Positions 1 to 9,273 of a stretch of 47,226 nucleotides of DNA are shown here, one piece after another. Source of the stretch: JAVXCQ01 sp036659415 (GTDB lineage Bacteria > Bacillota > Negativicutes > Acidaminococcales > Acidaminococcaceae); contig JAVXCQ010000018.1 in NCBI GenBank assembly GCA_036659415.1, positions 1-47,226 on the forward strand, given 5' to 3'. Under the pieces are notes generated by a model. The model did no database searches, was not told where the DNA came from, and saw only the letters and a program-made list of their open reading frames with translations. A program made the position numbers and the translations under genes. Each line of letters opens with the position of its first letter. Position 1 is the stretch's first letter.

Positions 1-140
1 TTTATAATCAAAGCCCTTACCCTTTAAAACAAATTAACTTTTGTAAAATTTAATAAAGTCGTTTTATATAGTACCCACTGCCAATAAATGTACCCTAACA
101 CCATTATAAATACCCATATTTAAAATAGTGACAACCGTAA
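1..140. other. A+T-rich edge, no gene seen
   Basis: No convincing coding frame, tRNA or terminator was found here. It lies downstream of the helicase gene and is A+T-rich. Whatever follows that gene is outside the window. Confidence 0.4.
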
Positions 141-2915
141 CTAACTACCGGTTTTGCCGCTAGCATAATAATCAATGGCTTTACTAATTGTTTCTCGTTC
201 TGAACTACCAGTGGTAGAAAAGCGCAATAAAGGAATGCCGATAACTTCTAAAATATGATCCTTCATTCTGTCTCTCTGGTACTGGCGGCTTTCAACTTGG
301 TGATAGTGGAATCCGTCAACTTCGATTACCAATACTGTTTTTTTACTAACTCGATTGTAAATTAAAAAATCTAAATGCGTTACCTTTCTTTTCGCATACT
401 GATACTCTTCATCCGTTAGCTGGCTTGAGTCGTGGATTAACATATGCAATGGATAATGACACATCACCTCTAACGGTAATTTTTCCTGCTTAGTTAATAT
501 GTCAACAATAGTGGCATACATTAAATTTTCGGAATCATATTTAGACACTGTACAGTACTTTTGTAAATAAGCAATTCGTTTTTTAGTATATTCTTTATAA
601 AGTAAATCAAAGATAGAATAAACACCACTGTCAATGACCTTGAATTGATTATATGCAATGTAATCAATCAAATCTCCCAGATTACTGTCAGTAGGTTGTT
701 CATTGCCAGATATAATTACCCATAATCTATTCTTCGCTCGGGAAACAGCAACATTTAGCAAATATGGGTCATCAGAAAAAGACGTAACCACATCATCAAC
801 TGTAGTTAATAAAATGGTATCTTTCTCCTTACCTTGAAATTTATGGACCGTATCCACTTCTATTTCATTGTTATTTAATTGTTTGGCAATTTCTGCAACC
901 TGCTTCTTATATGGTGCAATAATGCCAATATCATTTGTCACATCTTCCCTACCCGCTAAACGCGGCAACGCTTCTTTAACAATCACATCAATCTGTCTTT
1001 GATTAACGTGCCCACGACTATGCTTGCCCAAATTTGTTTTAATAGCAAGCAGCGTTTCTAGTTTTTCATCAGCTTCGTTGGTATTATCCTCTGTCATTAT
1101 AATTAGTTCGTTATTATAAAATTTTTGATTACAAAATCCAATTATTTTGGGGTGGCAGCGATAATGCTCTCGTAATGTAGTTTCCTTGACGTTGGGAACA
1201 ACTTTACAAATGGATTTGAGAAAACTGTTATCGGAATAATTATACCCCTTATTTAGCGTACAAGAATTGAATATTGCAGTGCTCTTTTCCTTCGTCTCTT
1301 GCGTAATGACATTAGGAAGCTGCTTTAAATCTCCAACAATAACTGCATTTTTGGCGCTAGCCAAAGCAAGTGCTCCCGTAGCAATATCTACCTGAGAGGC
1401 TTCATCCATAATAAGATAATCATATTTTACGTCTGGCAAACAACTATGAGCAGAAAAAGTAGTACTAAGAATAATTGGGTATTCCTTAACAATAGTATCT
1501 CCATTCTTCCAAATATCCACCTCGGAAAATTTATCACGTTTGGTATTATTGCCATAAACATCCGCTAATTTAGCACGCAAAAAGCTCATAGATAAAATGG
1601 TTAGTTCTGCCATTTTCCCCTTAGCATCAACCATATTGAGATGTGCTTCTAATTCAGCAATTTCATTATTAATTTCCGCCTGTTTGCCTTCATAAAACAT
1701 TCGTTGCAGATAGGTAATAATCTCTACCATCTCTTTTTGATAGAAATTCCAATTGCCAATACCATAAAAATATCTGCTTTTCACTTTGAACCAAAAAGAA
1801 ATATTCTTTTCTTTATCCACAAATTCGGAACATTCCAGCCACAACTGTAACAATTGCTCAGATTTTAATGTTCGTTTGGTTTTGACCGGTGAAGATATTA
1901 ACCTTGATTCCCCGCAATATTGTTCGAAATATTGCTTTTCAAGAAATAGCGCCTCTTTTTCAAGTTTTATTTTTGCCAATCGTTCCTGTTTTTCAAAAGT
2001 TGCCTCTATTTCTGTTATAAGCTCTTTTATTTTTTGATAAATGCTAGTTTGCTGCGCCTGTGATTGGCTCCATGAAACAAAATCGGGATATTTTTTGGGT
2101 TCATTTTCTATGAATTGCTTTTTGTTTTCCGCATTACCCAAAAACGCTACTAAAAACCCCAAATTATATTTTGGCGAGGCGAGTTTTTCCAAAATGTTTT
2201 CTGTCGCAGAGTTATTATTTGAAACAACTTGTATCGTCTTATTTTCAATAAGCAGATTAGCAATAATATTGAGAATTGTTTGTGTTTTACCCGTTCCCGG
2301 TGGTCCTTGAATTACGCTTATTTGTTCATTGAGGGCCGCGTTGACTGCCTTAAATTGGCTAGCATTACCACCAAATGGAAATATTAAGTTTTTAAACTGA
2401 TGTTTTTTTACAACATTTTTTTGAGGACTTAGATAAACAGCCAAAGCGGTATCGTGCTCAACAAAAGCTAGCTTTGCATACTGTTTTTCTAAAAGCCTTT
2501 CTCCATCTTTATTAACAAGCTCATTTATTGATGAAATTTTTTGCAGGTATTCCAAACATTCTCTTGCTTTTTCATCCCCCAAACAACTATAAATAACCAT
2601 CAAAGTATTTTTTAGATAAGTTTTTTCACTACCATCAAAAAAACAGATGTGCCAATGCTCCCCTATGCTAGAATGAAAAATTCTAATATCGCGAATACCG
2701 TTAAGTTGGCGTTTTTGGTAACTTATCTGCACTAAAGTCGGATCCAACATTTCTGCTTTCTGAATCCACTCTATAGTTTGGCAATTATATAAATACGTTT
2801 TTCCAAATAAAAAAGTTACCTCGTATTTTTTTGAATCCTGTATATATTCGCAAAATTGAATATCCGCAGTTTTGTCTATTCCCTTTACAAGTATTAAATT
2901 TTCACATAAATTCAT
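141..2915 (-). CDS. SF1 DNA/RNA helicase (Upf1/DNA2-like AAA) with C-terminal DUF2726/DUF559-type nuclease domain
   Basis: This 924-aa protein has all superfamily 1 helicase signatures: Walker A GPPGTGKT at about residues 204-211, DEAS at 504-507, GDLKQLPN (motif III), REHYRCHP (motif IV), HKFQGKEKD (motif V) and VAVSRAKNRLW (motif VI). About 170 residues rich in Glu and Lys, probably coiled coil, separate Walker A from DEAS. The last 90 residues carry DFLI...VIEVDGFHYH...RD...LLRFS, the pattern of Vsr-like PD-(D/E)XK domains such as DUF2726/DUF559, so a nucleic-acid cleaving or binding tail is inferred. The ATG start is preceded by AAGGGGA about 7 nt away. Such fusions are often found in accessory or defence loci. 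No partner gene is visible because the window ends here. The A+T-rich composition and the nearby tRNA suggest acquisition. Confidence 0.85.
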   Translation of the reverse strand: MNLCENLILVKGIDKTADIQFCEYIQDSKKYEVTFLFGKTYLYNCQTIEWIQKAEMLDPTLVQISYQKRQLNGIRDIRIFHSSIGEHWHICFFDGSEKTYLKNTLMVIYSCLGDEKARECLEYLQKISSINELVNKDGERLLEKQYAKLAFVEHDTALAVYLSPQKNVVKKHQFKNLIFPFGGNASQFKAVNAALNEQISVIQGPPGTGKTQTILNIIANLLIENKTIQVVSNNNSATENILEKLASPKYNLGFLVAFLGNAENKKQFIENEPKKYPDFVSWSQSQAQQTSIYQKIKELITEIEATFEKQERLAKIKLEKEALFLEKQYFEQYCGESRLISSPVKTKRTLKSEQLLQLWLECSEFVDKEKNISFWFKVKSRYFYGIGNWNFYQKEMVEIITYLQRMFYEGKQAEINNEIAELEAHLNMVDAKGKMAELTILSMSFLRAKLADVYGNNTKRDKFSEVDIWKNGDTIVKEYPIILSTTFSAHSCLPDVKYDYLIMDEASQVDIATGALALASAKNAVIVGDLKQLPNVITQETKEKSTAIFNSCTLNKGYNYSDNSFLKSICKVVPNVKETTLREHYRCHPKIIGFCNQKFYNNELIIMTEDNTNEADEKLETLLAIKTNLGKHSRGHVNQRQIDVIVKEALPRLAGREDVTNDIGIIAPYKKQVAEIAKQLNNNEIEVDTVHKFQGKEKDTILLTTVDDVVTSFSDDPYLLNVAVSRAKNRLWVIISGNEQPTDSNLGDLIDYIAYNQFKVIDSGVYSIFDLLYKEYTKKRIAYLQKYCTVSKYDSENLMYATIVDILTKQEKLPLEVMCHYPLHMLIHDSSQLTDEEYQYAKRKVTHLDFLIYNRVSKKTVLVIEVDGFHYHQVESRQYQRDRMKDHILEVIGIPLLRFSTTGSSERETISKAIDYYASGKTGS

Positions 2916-3121
2916 AAATTTTCCCCTTGCTTCAAACTTAGGGCTTAGTTCGACCTAATAGAGATGAAAAATACAACTGCCAGCATCTTACCTAAACCTT
3001 AGCTTTAATTGCTAGTCCCCTACAATTGACACCACCTTTAAGTTTTCAAAGGATAACAACATTAAAGAGATGGCTCCATGCCGCTAAAATTAGCTTCCTA
3101 TATTCGCTCGTATTAGCATAC

Positions 3122-3145
3122 AAAAAAACCGCCAACAGTGGCGGT
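3122..3145 (-). terminator. Intrinsic terminator of tRNA-Arg
   Basis: Reading the minus strand, a CCGCC/GGCGG stem with a short loop is followed by seven T residues. It lies 12 nt downstream of the tRNA CCA end. Confidence 0.85.
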
Positions 3146-3157
3146 CAAGCTTTTCAT

Positions 3158-3234
3158 TGGTGTCCTGGGCGAGATTCGAACTCACGGCCTACTGCTTAGG
3201 AGGCAGTCGCTCTATCCTGCTGAGCTACCAAGAC
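3158..3234 (-). tRNA. tRNA-Arg (anticodon CCT)
   Basis: The minus strand folds as a 77-nt tRNA with encoded CCA. The acceptor stem pairs GTCTTGG with CCAGGAC. The T-arm has GTTCGAATC. The anticodon loop CTCCTAA is closed by ACTGC/GCAGT, giving anticodon CCT, which reads the rare Arg codon AGG. Confidence 0.95.
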
Positions 3235-3261
3235 ATACACGAGCAGATACGCTCTAGGAAA

Positions 3262-3290
3262 ATTGTACTATATCGGCTAGCCACTGTCAA
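3262..3290 (-). promoter_or_regulatory. Sigma-A promoter of tRNA-Arg
   Basis: On the minus strand TTGACA (3290-3285), a 17-nt spacer and TACAAT (3267-3262) lie 27 nt upstream of the tRNA 5' end. This is the best promoter match in the window. Confidence 0.85.
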
Positions 3291-3495
3291 TTTTAACTTG
3301 TTAGTCCTCAAGCAAGTCCGGTTTACAGTCGATATTTCTTCGCAAAAACGCTGTTTTCTAGTTCCTACCCTAGCGTCAAGGACTTTTGAAACGCAAAAGC
3401 AAAACAACAACTTGTAATCTTTTAGATTTTTTGTAATTTACACATTTTTCACACAATTCTTCTCCACTGCACAAACACTAACAGCGAAATTCCCG

Positions 3496-3579
3496 TTATC
3501 CACAATGTGCATAGAAAAAAGTGTGAAAAACCGTAGTTTTCCACACTTTTATCCACAGAACGTTCGTTTTTGTGCATAA
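3496..3579. promoter_or_regulatory. Cluster of DnaA boxes
   Basis: Two perfect TTATCCACA boxes (3496-3504 and 3549-3557, plus strand) and two single-mismatch boxes (TTTTCCACA 3537-3545; TTATGCACA on the minus strand at 3579-3571) lie within 84 bp. Weaker look-alikes sit at 3445-3453 and 3506-3514. TTATCCACA is the established DnaA target. The segment lies in the 351-bp gap between tRNA-Arg and the polyphosphate operon and overlaps that operon's terminator, so one box doubles as a stem arm. Whether this is an origin, a DnaA-titration site or a chance cluster cannot be told here; no dnaA, dnaN or rpmH is in view. Confidence 0.55.
3517..3550 (-). terminator. Intrinsic terminator of the ppk operon
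   Basis: AAAAGTGTGAAAAAC (3517-3531) pairs with GTTTTCCACACTTTT (3536-3550) across a CGTA loop, a 15-bp stem with one mismatch. Read on the minus strand it runs into a T6 tract. It lies 35 nt past the stop of the 102-aa gene. Confidence 0.75.
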
Positions 3580-3585
3580 CTCTGT

Positions 3586-3894
3586 TTATAACTTGTCCAT
3601 TGCCCCCACAGGAATACTCCATTCAACACGAACATCAGTACTAACCCACAAGCGTGTTAGTACTGTTTTAAAGGTTTCTAGGTCTGCCAACGGGTCTAAA
3701 GTCCAAGTGGAAAAAGCGCGAATGTTTTCCCCTGGTAAATCCATCGTTTGTGGTTGACGTAAATATTCCTCCACTTTTTGTACTGCTTCCGGTGCTCCTT
3801 CAATAACAACTGTGGCCATTTTCGTGTCCTCGTCATATTCGGTGTAGCCATAATGGCAATGCGAATTTAATGTTACTTGAAATTTACTCATCAT
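3586..3894 (-). CDS. Hypothetical 102-aa protein co-operonic with ppk1
   Basis: I do not recognise a family. The product is a small soluble protein with no signal peptide or membrane segment. Its N-terminal half alternates strand-like segments (FQVTLNSHCHYGYTEY, KMATVVIEGAPE) with a predicted helix (AVQKVEEYLRQ). The first ATG (3894-3892) overlaps the ppk1 stop as ATGA, and a second ATG follows at 3891; both sit behind AAGGAGA, so the start could be either. The overlap implies translational coupling to ppk1 and therefore a possible role tied to polyphosphate, but that is inference from position only. The terminator at 3517-3550 ends the operon after this gene. Confidence 0.75.
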   Translation of the reverse strand: MMSKFQVTLNSHCHYGYTEYDEDTKMATVVIEGAPEAVQKVEEYLRQPQTMDLPGENIRAFSTWTLDPLADLETFKTVLTRLWVSTDVRVEWSIPVGAMDKL

Positions 3895-6005
3895 TCGTCT
3901 CCTTCTTCTTTCCTTTGTATTGGTTGCAGCCTACGTTCCATACTCAGTTCTTCTGCTTTCCCTGCCGCCCGCGCCCAAGCGTAAAGTACGCTTTGTGAGC
4001 TAACTACATTACCTCTGCATACTGCCCGACGATAATTACCATTGGCCTGCATCAAGTGGGCACCAATATTGTCTTTGAGGCACAAGTCGAGAATACCTTT
4101 AATGCGCTGGATATGCCGTTTACCCTCCACGGGGAAGAACAATTCCACCCGATCATTAAGATTACGCGGCATCCAATCGGCACTAGATAAATAAATTTGT
4201 TCTGTGCCGCCGTTGGCAAAGTAAAAAATGCGGCTATGCTCTAATTGTCGTCCAACAATACTCCGCACGGTAATTTTTTCACTAACACCGGTCACACCTG
4301 GCCGCAATCCACAAATACCTCGCACGATCAGCTCTATTTCCACGCCTTGGCTGGAGGCTTCGTAAAGCTTTTGAATTACAGCTTGGTCAATTAAGGAATT
4401 CATCTTGGCAATAATATGGCCTCGATACCCATTTTTTACTTGTGCAATTTCATTATCCACTAATTCATAAATTTTTTGTCGTAAGCCCAAGGGTGCCATT
4501 ACCAGTTTATTCCACACCGGCGGCTCCGAATACCCGGACAAAAGATTGAAAAAGGCGGAGGCATCGCTACCAAATTGGTCATTGGCAGTGAGTAGGCCCA
4601 TATCCGTATAAAGCTTAGCTGTGTTATCGTTATAATTACCTGTACCCAAATGCACATAGCGCTTAATACCATCTGCTTCCTTGCGTACAATTAAAATAAT
4701 TTTGGCATGAGTTTTAAGGCCCACTAACCCATAAATAACGTGACAACCAGCTTGTTCTAAGCGTTTGGCCCACAAAATATTGTTTTCTTCGTCAAAGCGT
4801 GCCTTCAGTTCCACCAGTACCGTTACCTGTTTACCATTTTCTGCGGCTCTGGCTAAAGCGGCTACGATAGGAGAATTACCGCTGACACGATAAAGGGTTT
4901 GTTTAATGGCTAAAACCAAGGGGTCTACTGCCGCATCACTAATAAGCTTTACCACCGGGTCAAAGCTTTCATAGGGATGGTGCAATAAAATATCCTGTTG
5001 CGCAATAGCAGCAAAAAGATTCTCCATTTCTGGTAGTTCCACTGGCTTTTGCGGCACAAAGGGTGGATATTGCCAGGTCGCCAAACCCTCAAGGCTAAGA
5101 AATTTAAAGAAGCAAGTCATATCCAAGGGGCCGTTGATATCGTAGATTTCTCTTTCCGTCAAATCTAGACTTTTGACCAGAAATTCTCTAATCCGCAAAT
5201 TAGCAGGCTTGCCGATTTCCAGCCGTACCGCCGCTCCACGTTTTCTTTTGCGCAAGGATTTTTCTATTTCTTTTAATAAATCTTCTGTGTCCTCTTCGTC
5301 TACATCAAGATCAGAATCCCTCGTAATCCGAAACGGCACGATATCAATAATGCGACAACCTTTAAACAGGTCGTCACAGTGCTGCATAATAACGTCTTCC
5401 AAAAAGACAAAAGTGCGTTCAGTAGTTCTACCTACTTCAATAATACGCGTCAACACTGACGGTACCTGGACAAAACCCATACTTTGGTCGCCATTGTTAT
5501 CAATTAGCTCAATCGCTAAATTAAGCGTTTTATTCGCCAAAAAGGGGAAGGGACGAGAGGCATCAACCGCCATCGGCGTCAAAACCGGATATATCATACC
5601 CCGATAATAGGCTTCCAGCCATTCTTTCCCGGAAGCATCGACTTCGTTTACCCTTTTAATGAAAAGATGTTCTTTGCCTAATTCTTTGAGCAGAGCAAAT
5701 AAGTAACTATAGCCTATTTTCATCTGGGCATGAGCCGCCTTGGAGATTTCCGCCAATTGTGTTTGCACTGTTAACCCGGCGGCATCTTTTTTCTTAATGC
5801 CATTTTCGAATTGGTCATACAATCCGGCTACGCGCACCATAAAAAATTCATCCAAATTAGAGGCAGCAATACAGACGAATTTCAGTCGCTCCAAAAGTGG
5901 TGTGCTTTTAACGCCTGCTTCACGTAGCACGCGCAAATTAAATTTCAGCCAGCTTAATTCACGATTAACAAAATATTCTGGTTTAGTTAAATCCAGCTTC
6001 ATCAT
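3891..6005 (-). CDS. ppk1: Polyphosphate kinase 1
   Basis: Ppk1 reversibly transfers the gamma-phosphate of ATP onto polyphosphate at the membrane or cytosolic face. The family signature is clear: N-terminal ELSWLKFNLRVL, then NLDEFFMVRVAGL, HPYESFDPVV and the catalytic GLKTHAK, whose His (about residue 433 from the chosen ATG) is the phospho-acceptor of the family. VHLGTGNYND follows, then LEHSRIFYF with the second conserved His, and SSADWMPRNL. The length of about 704 aa is normal. An open GTG lies 9 nt upstream (6014-6012), but the ATG at 6005-6003 overlaps the stop of the upstream Ppx/HD gene as ATGA, mirroring the ATGA junction at its own 3' end, so I prefer it. It is the middle gene of a three-gene coupled operon. 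Confidence 0.95.
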   Translation of the reverse strand: MMKLDLTKPEYFVNRELSWLKFNLRVLREAGVKSTPLLERLKFVCIAASNLDEFFMVRVAGLYDQFENGIKKKDAAGLTVQTQLAEISKAAHAQMKIGYSYLFALLKELGKEHLFIKRVNEVDASGKEWLEAYYRGMIYPVLTPMAVDASRPFPFLANKTLNLAIELIDNNGDQSMGFVQVPSVLTRIIEVGRTTERTFVFLEDVIMQHCDDLFKGCRIIDIVPFRITRDSDLDVDEEDTEDLLKEIEKSLRKRKRGAAVRLEIGKPANLRIREFLVKSLDLTEREIYDINGPLDMTCFFKFLSLEGLATWQYPPFVPQKPVELPEMENLFAAIAQQDILLHHPYESFDPVVKLISDAAVDPLVLAIKQTLYRVSGNSPIVAALARAAENGKQVTVLVELKARFDEENNILWAKRLEQAGCHVIYGLVGLKTHAKIILIVRKEADGIKRYVHLGTGNYNDNTAKLYTDMGLLTANDQFGSDASAFFNLLSGYSEPPVWNKLVMAPLGLRQKIYELVDNEIAQVKNGYRGHIIAKMNSLIDQAVIQKLYEASSQGVEIELIVRGICGLRPGVTGVSEKITVRSIVGRQLEHSRIFYFANGGTEQIYLSSADWMPRNLNDRVELFFPVEGKRHIQRIKGILDLCLKDNIGAHLMQANGNYRRAVCRGNVVSSQSVLYAWARAAGKAEELSMERRLQPIQRKEEGDE

Positions 6006-7561
6006 TTCACCCACTCGCTTACTCGTTCTAGAATTGGCGTTAAGCCATAAACCTCAACAAAGAAATTACCTTTGTTGACAAAGGTCCATTCTTCTAAGGA
6101 CAAGTCGTTTTTACTAAAAACTTGAATACGCATTTCTTCACCTTTGATACTGACCCGACAATTAAGAATTTTTTGCATATAGCTACGATCCATAGCATCG
6201 GCCAAGCGCAAAATGGCTGCTAGCTTAGCAACCAGCGGTAAGAGTTCTCGCGGAACCTGCGGGCCGCCCTCCTCTTGCTTTTCAAATAAAACATGGGAAT
6301 GATAATAGGCCGTAAGGGCAATAATCAGCTTATCTTGATCACTAAAGCCTAACATATCTGAAGCCATAATGAGCTGGTAGGAATACAGTGAATGACTGCG
6401 CAAGCAGTTAAATTTGCCAATATCGTGCAAAATACAGGCCGCCTGCAAAAGCAGTCTATTGTGAGCACTAAGCCCATTAGTTTTACTAAGGCGATCAAAA
6501 ATCGCAAGGGCTAGCTTTTCTACTTGCCGGACGTGCTGATAATCATAATGGTAGTGAATGCCGATGCAGTGGACTAAACTCATTAATTCCACTTGCAGCC
6601 CTTCGATATAGCTCGGGCTAGTTTGTTTGGCAATATGCAAGAGTTTCATACCATCAATAAATTTATCCGGAGCAATAATGATTTCCTGCGCCGGCACTAG
6701 CGCCAATAGCTGTTGGTAAAGAATAATCGTGGGAAAAACCAGCTCCGCCGAGGTTTCTTCAATATGAAAAATTTTAATAATTTGAATTAAATTCAAAGTT
6801 CTAATTTTGTCATAAAAAGCAATGAAGTCAGTGGCCTGCATTCTTTCTAACAGATTTTTGCTACTGTCACGCCCCACCATTTTGAGCACCAATTCAGTTT
6901 CTGTACCGGATAAAATTAAATATTTAACATTTTCTTGCTCTAATTCTTTGCGAACAGGTCCAATGGTACTGGAAATATATTGGGTGAGGGCTTTGTTAAA
7001 GCTGGCATTCGACCTTTGGTTGCGGTCAAAATCTTCTTTGATGCGAATAATACCAATATGCAAATTTTGTTGGTATTTAATTTGTCCATCTCTGACAAAG
7101 GTGATGCCTAGTCCGCCAGAAGAAATATCCACCAATAAAACACCACCTTCGGTGCTTTTGATGTTTTCTTGCGCTAACGTACGCTGTATTGCCACAAATT
7201 TAGTATAAATTTCGCGCGGCATATCCACTACGTCCACTCGTAGTCCCGTTTTGACAAAAACCTGCTCGAGAAAATACGCCTGGTTTTCGGCTTCACGGAC
7301 GGCGGTCGTGGCAGATACGTCATACTCTTCTACGCCGTAAGCATCCATCAAGCTTTTGCAACCCTTGAGCAGTTCACAAATTTCACTAACCATACTAAAG
7401 GGAATTCTTTTATTTTTAAACGTTTCCTCGCCTAGTTTGACCCGATGCGAAAGTTGTTCAATAATTTTAGTGGTTTCTAAATTCTGGTATTCAATAATCT
7501 GCATACTAATAATTTCCGAGCCGAGATGAATAGCAGCATAAGTTTTATATTTTTTCTTCAC
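6002..7561 (-). CDS. Degenerate Ppx/GppA-like protein with HD domain
   Basis: The 519-aa product has the Ppx/GppA fold (residues 1-310) followed by an HD-type domain (AACILHDIGKFN, with the surrounding His pattern). It pairs with the canonical Ppx/HD protein encoded divergently at 7750. The phosphate-binding motifs are altered: DIGSNSAR of the neighbour is HLGSEIIS here (residues 11-18), and DLGGGSTE is DISSGGLG (145-152). The general-base Glu of the Ppx family appears kept (REIY, E117). A catalytically weak or regulatory polyphosphate/(p)ppGpp-binding role is therefore inferred. It is first in the operon with ppk1, overlapping it by 4 nt. A plain phosphatase remains possible. Confidence 0.8.
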   Translation of the reverse strand: MKKKYKTYAAIHLGSEIISMQIIEYQNLETTKIIEQLSHRVKLGEETFKNKRIPFSMVSEICELLKGCKSLMDAYGVEEYDVSATTAVREAENQAYFLEQVFVKTGLRVDVVDMPREIYTKFVAIQRTLAQENIKSTEGGVLLVDISSGGLGITFVRDGQIKYQQNLHIGIIRIKEDFDRNQRSNASFNKALTQYISSTIGPVRKELEQENVKYLILSGTETELVLKMVGRDSSKNLLERMQATDFIAFYDKIRTLNLIQIIKIFHIEETSAELVFPTIILYQQLLALVPAQEIIIAPDKFIDGMKLLHIAKQTSPSYIEGLQVELMSLVHCIGIHYHYDYQHVRQVEKLALAIFDRLSKTNGLSAHNRLLLQAACILHDIGKFNCLRSHSLYSYQLIMASDMLGFSDQDKLIIALTAYYHSHVLFEKQEEGGPQVPRELLPLVAKLAAILRLADAMDRSYMQKILNCRVSIKGEEMRIQVFSKNDLSLEEWTFVNKGNFFVEVYGLTPILERVSEWVK

Positions 7562-7701
7562 TGAGAATTCCTCCTAACCTACTATGTAAATTCGACAAAG
7601 ATTACGTAATTCCTTGCTTACCGGCAGGGCTTTTACGAATTTAACACAAACTTAACCAAAAGGAAAACCTCCAAAAGTTTTAAAAGCAACCACTAATGGT
7701 A

Positions 7702-7707
7702 TATAAT
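7702..7707 (+). promoter_or_regulatory. Possible -10 element of the ppx gene
   Basis: A perfect TATAAT lies 43 nt upstream of the ppx ATG in the 188-bp divergent intergenic region (7562-7749). No good -35 sits at the expected distance, so the promoter may need an activator. Confidence 0.4.
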
Positions 7708-7749
7708 AAATAGTATAAGTCAACCGAACCCAAGAATGGATGTGAAAGT

Positions 7750-9270
7750 ATGCAAAGGATAGCCATCATTGATATAGGTTCCAACTCGGCACGACTAGTT
7801 ATTACTCATCTTTATAAAAACGGTGCCTATAACATGGTTTATAACCAAAAAGAATCTTTGCGTCTAAGCCAAAAGGTAGAAGACCGTAGCATCCTTACTC
7901 CCCAAGCTTTTGAAGATACCCTGGAATGTATGCGAAGCTTCTCCTCCATGTGTAAGCTTTTTGAGGTAGATACCATCCTCGCCGTAGCAACTGCTGCCAT
8001 TCGCAATGCCGCTAACGGCAAAGACTTGGCGGAGCAAGTGCAAGCCGATACGGGCATTACCCTTCACATTATCAGTGGTAGTACCGAGGCTTATATCAGC
8101 TATTTAGGCGTGATTAATACTCTCGCTGTGAAAAACGGTATTATTTTTGACTTAGGTGGCGGCAGCACCGAATTAATTCTTTTCCGTGACCGTAAAATGC
8201 TAGAAGCCATTAGCCTGCCTTTTGGTTGCGTCAATCTTACCACCATGTTTAATACCAAGGATCAACTATCGTCCCACGTCTATTCTGACATCAGCTCTTT
8301 TGTGCTAAGTAGACTGGAAAAGTACCCTTGGCTCAAAGACCCCTCCCTCCCCTTAATCGGCGTCGGGGGAACCGCCAGAACACTCGCCAAAATCGAACAA
8401 AAAAAGATGAAATATCCTTCCTCCAAAATCCATAACTTCCAATTCGCGGCTCAAGCTTTCAAGACGACCTTTAGAGCCTTACGTGATACCAATTTAGAAC
8501 AACGCAAAAAAATTCCCGGTCTAAACAGTGACCGTTCGGATATTATTCTGGCCGGCGCCAGTATCGTTCAATGTCTAGTAGAAATAACTGGCAGTAAAAA
8601 ATTCATTACCTCAGGTTGCGGTTTACGTGAAGGTCTTTTCTTTGACTATTATGCAAAAAAGGAAAATATTCCTTTAATTGCCGAGGATATTTTAGAAGAA
8701 AGCACCCGCAATATTCTAGCCCTCTATTCGACAGAGGTCACCCACAGCCAGCATATTGCCGCTTTAGCACTAACGATGTTCGATGCCTGGAAGCCCCTTC
8801 TTGATTTGACTCCGGCGTGGCGCAAGCTGCTTCGGGTGGCGGCGCTTCTGCATGACATTGGCATCACTATCAACTACTACAGCCATGCTCGGCACAGCGC
8901 TTATATGATTGAAAATGCTCGCCTTTTTGGTTTAACCCACAAAGAACAAATCATGGTGGCTGTGATTGCCGGTTGGCACAACGGTGTTTCCCGCAATTAT
9001 TTTCGCAACCGCCAGTTTAAAGATATGTTAACGGACAATGATTTTAATAATCTCTCCAAGCTAGCTTTACTACTAGCTTTAGCAGAAAGTATGGATTATT
9101 CCCAAACCTCGCAGATTAGTGCTATCCACCCAGAAATCATTGATAAGAAAACGGCGCTCCTGGGTTTAACCTCTGAAAAACCTCCTAGCATTGAACTACA
9201 TCAAATCAAACAACATTTGCGTTGGTTTAACAAAACCTTTAATATGGACTTGCTTATCGAAAGCAAATAG
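7750..9270 (+). CDS. ppx: Exopolyphosphatase / Ppx-GppA phosphatase with HD domain
   Basis: This 506-aa enzyme is expected to release phosphate from polyphosphate or to hydrolyse pppGpp. The two ASKHA phosphate-binding loops are canonical: IIDIGSNSARLV at residues 6-17 and IFDLGGGSTEL at 132-142. The family Glu lies in STEAY (E113). The C-terminal half has an HD-like domain (AALLHDIG, then HARHSAYM), as in long-form bacterial Ppx. It is transcribed away from the ppk operon, so synthesis and degradation genes share a control region. A weak GGATGTGA element precedes the ATG. A 21-bp-stem terminator follows 3 nt after the stop. Confidence 0.92.
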   Translation: MQRIAIIDIGSNSARLVITHLYKNGAYNMVYNQKESLRLSQKVEDRSILTPQAFEDTLECMRSFSSMCKLFEVDTILAVATAAIRNAANGKDLAEQVQADTGITLHIISGSTEAYISYLGVINTLAVKNGIIFDLGGGSTELILFRDRKMLEAISLPFGCVNLTTMFNTKDQLSSHVYSDISSFVLSRLEKYPWLKDPSLPLIGVGGTARTLAKIEQKKMKYPSSKIHNFQFAAQAFKTTFRALRDTNLEQRKKIPGLNSDRSDIILAGASIVQCLVEITGSKKFITSGCGLREGLFFDYYAKKENIPLIAEDILEESTRNILALYSTEVTHSQHIAALALTMFDAWKPLLDLTPAWRKLLRVAALLHDIGITINYYSHARHSAYMIENARLFGLTHKEQIMVAVIAGWHNGVSRNYFRNRQFKDMLTDNDFNNLSKLALLLALAESMDYSQTSQISAIHPEIIDKKTALLGLTSEKPPSIELHQIKQHLRWFNKTFNMDLLIESK

Positions 9271-9273
9271 CGA

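Noticed and set aside
3157..3417. Plus-strand 86-aa frame across tRNA-Arg
   Set aside because: It runs antisense through the tRNA and its promoter and shows no protein-like features.
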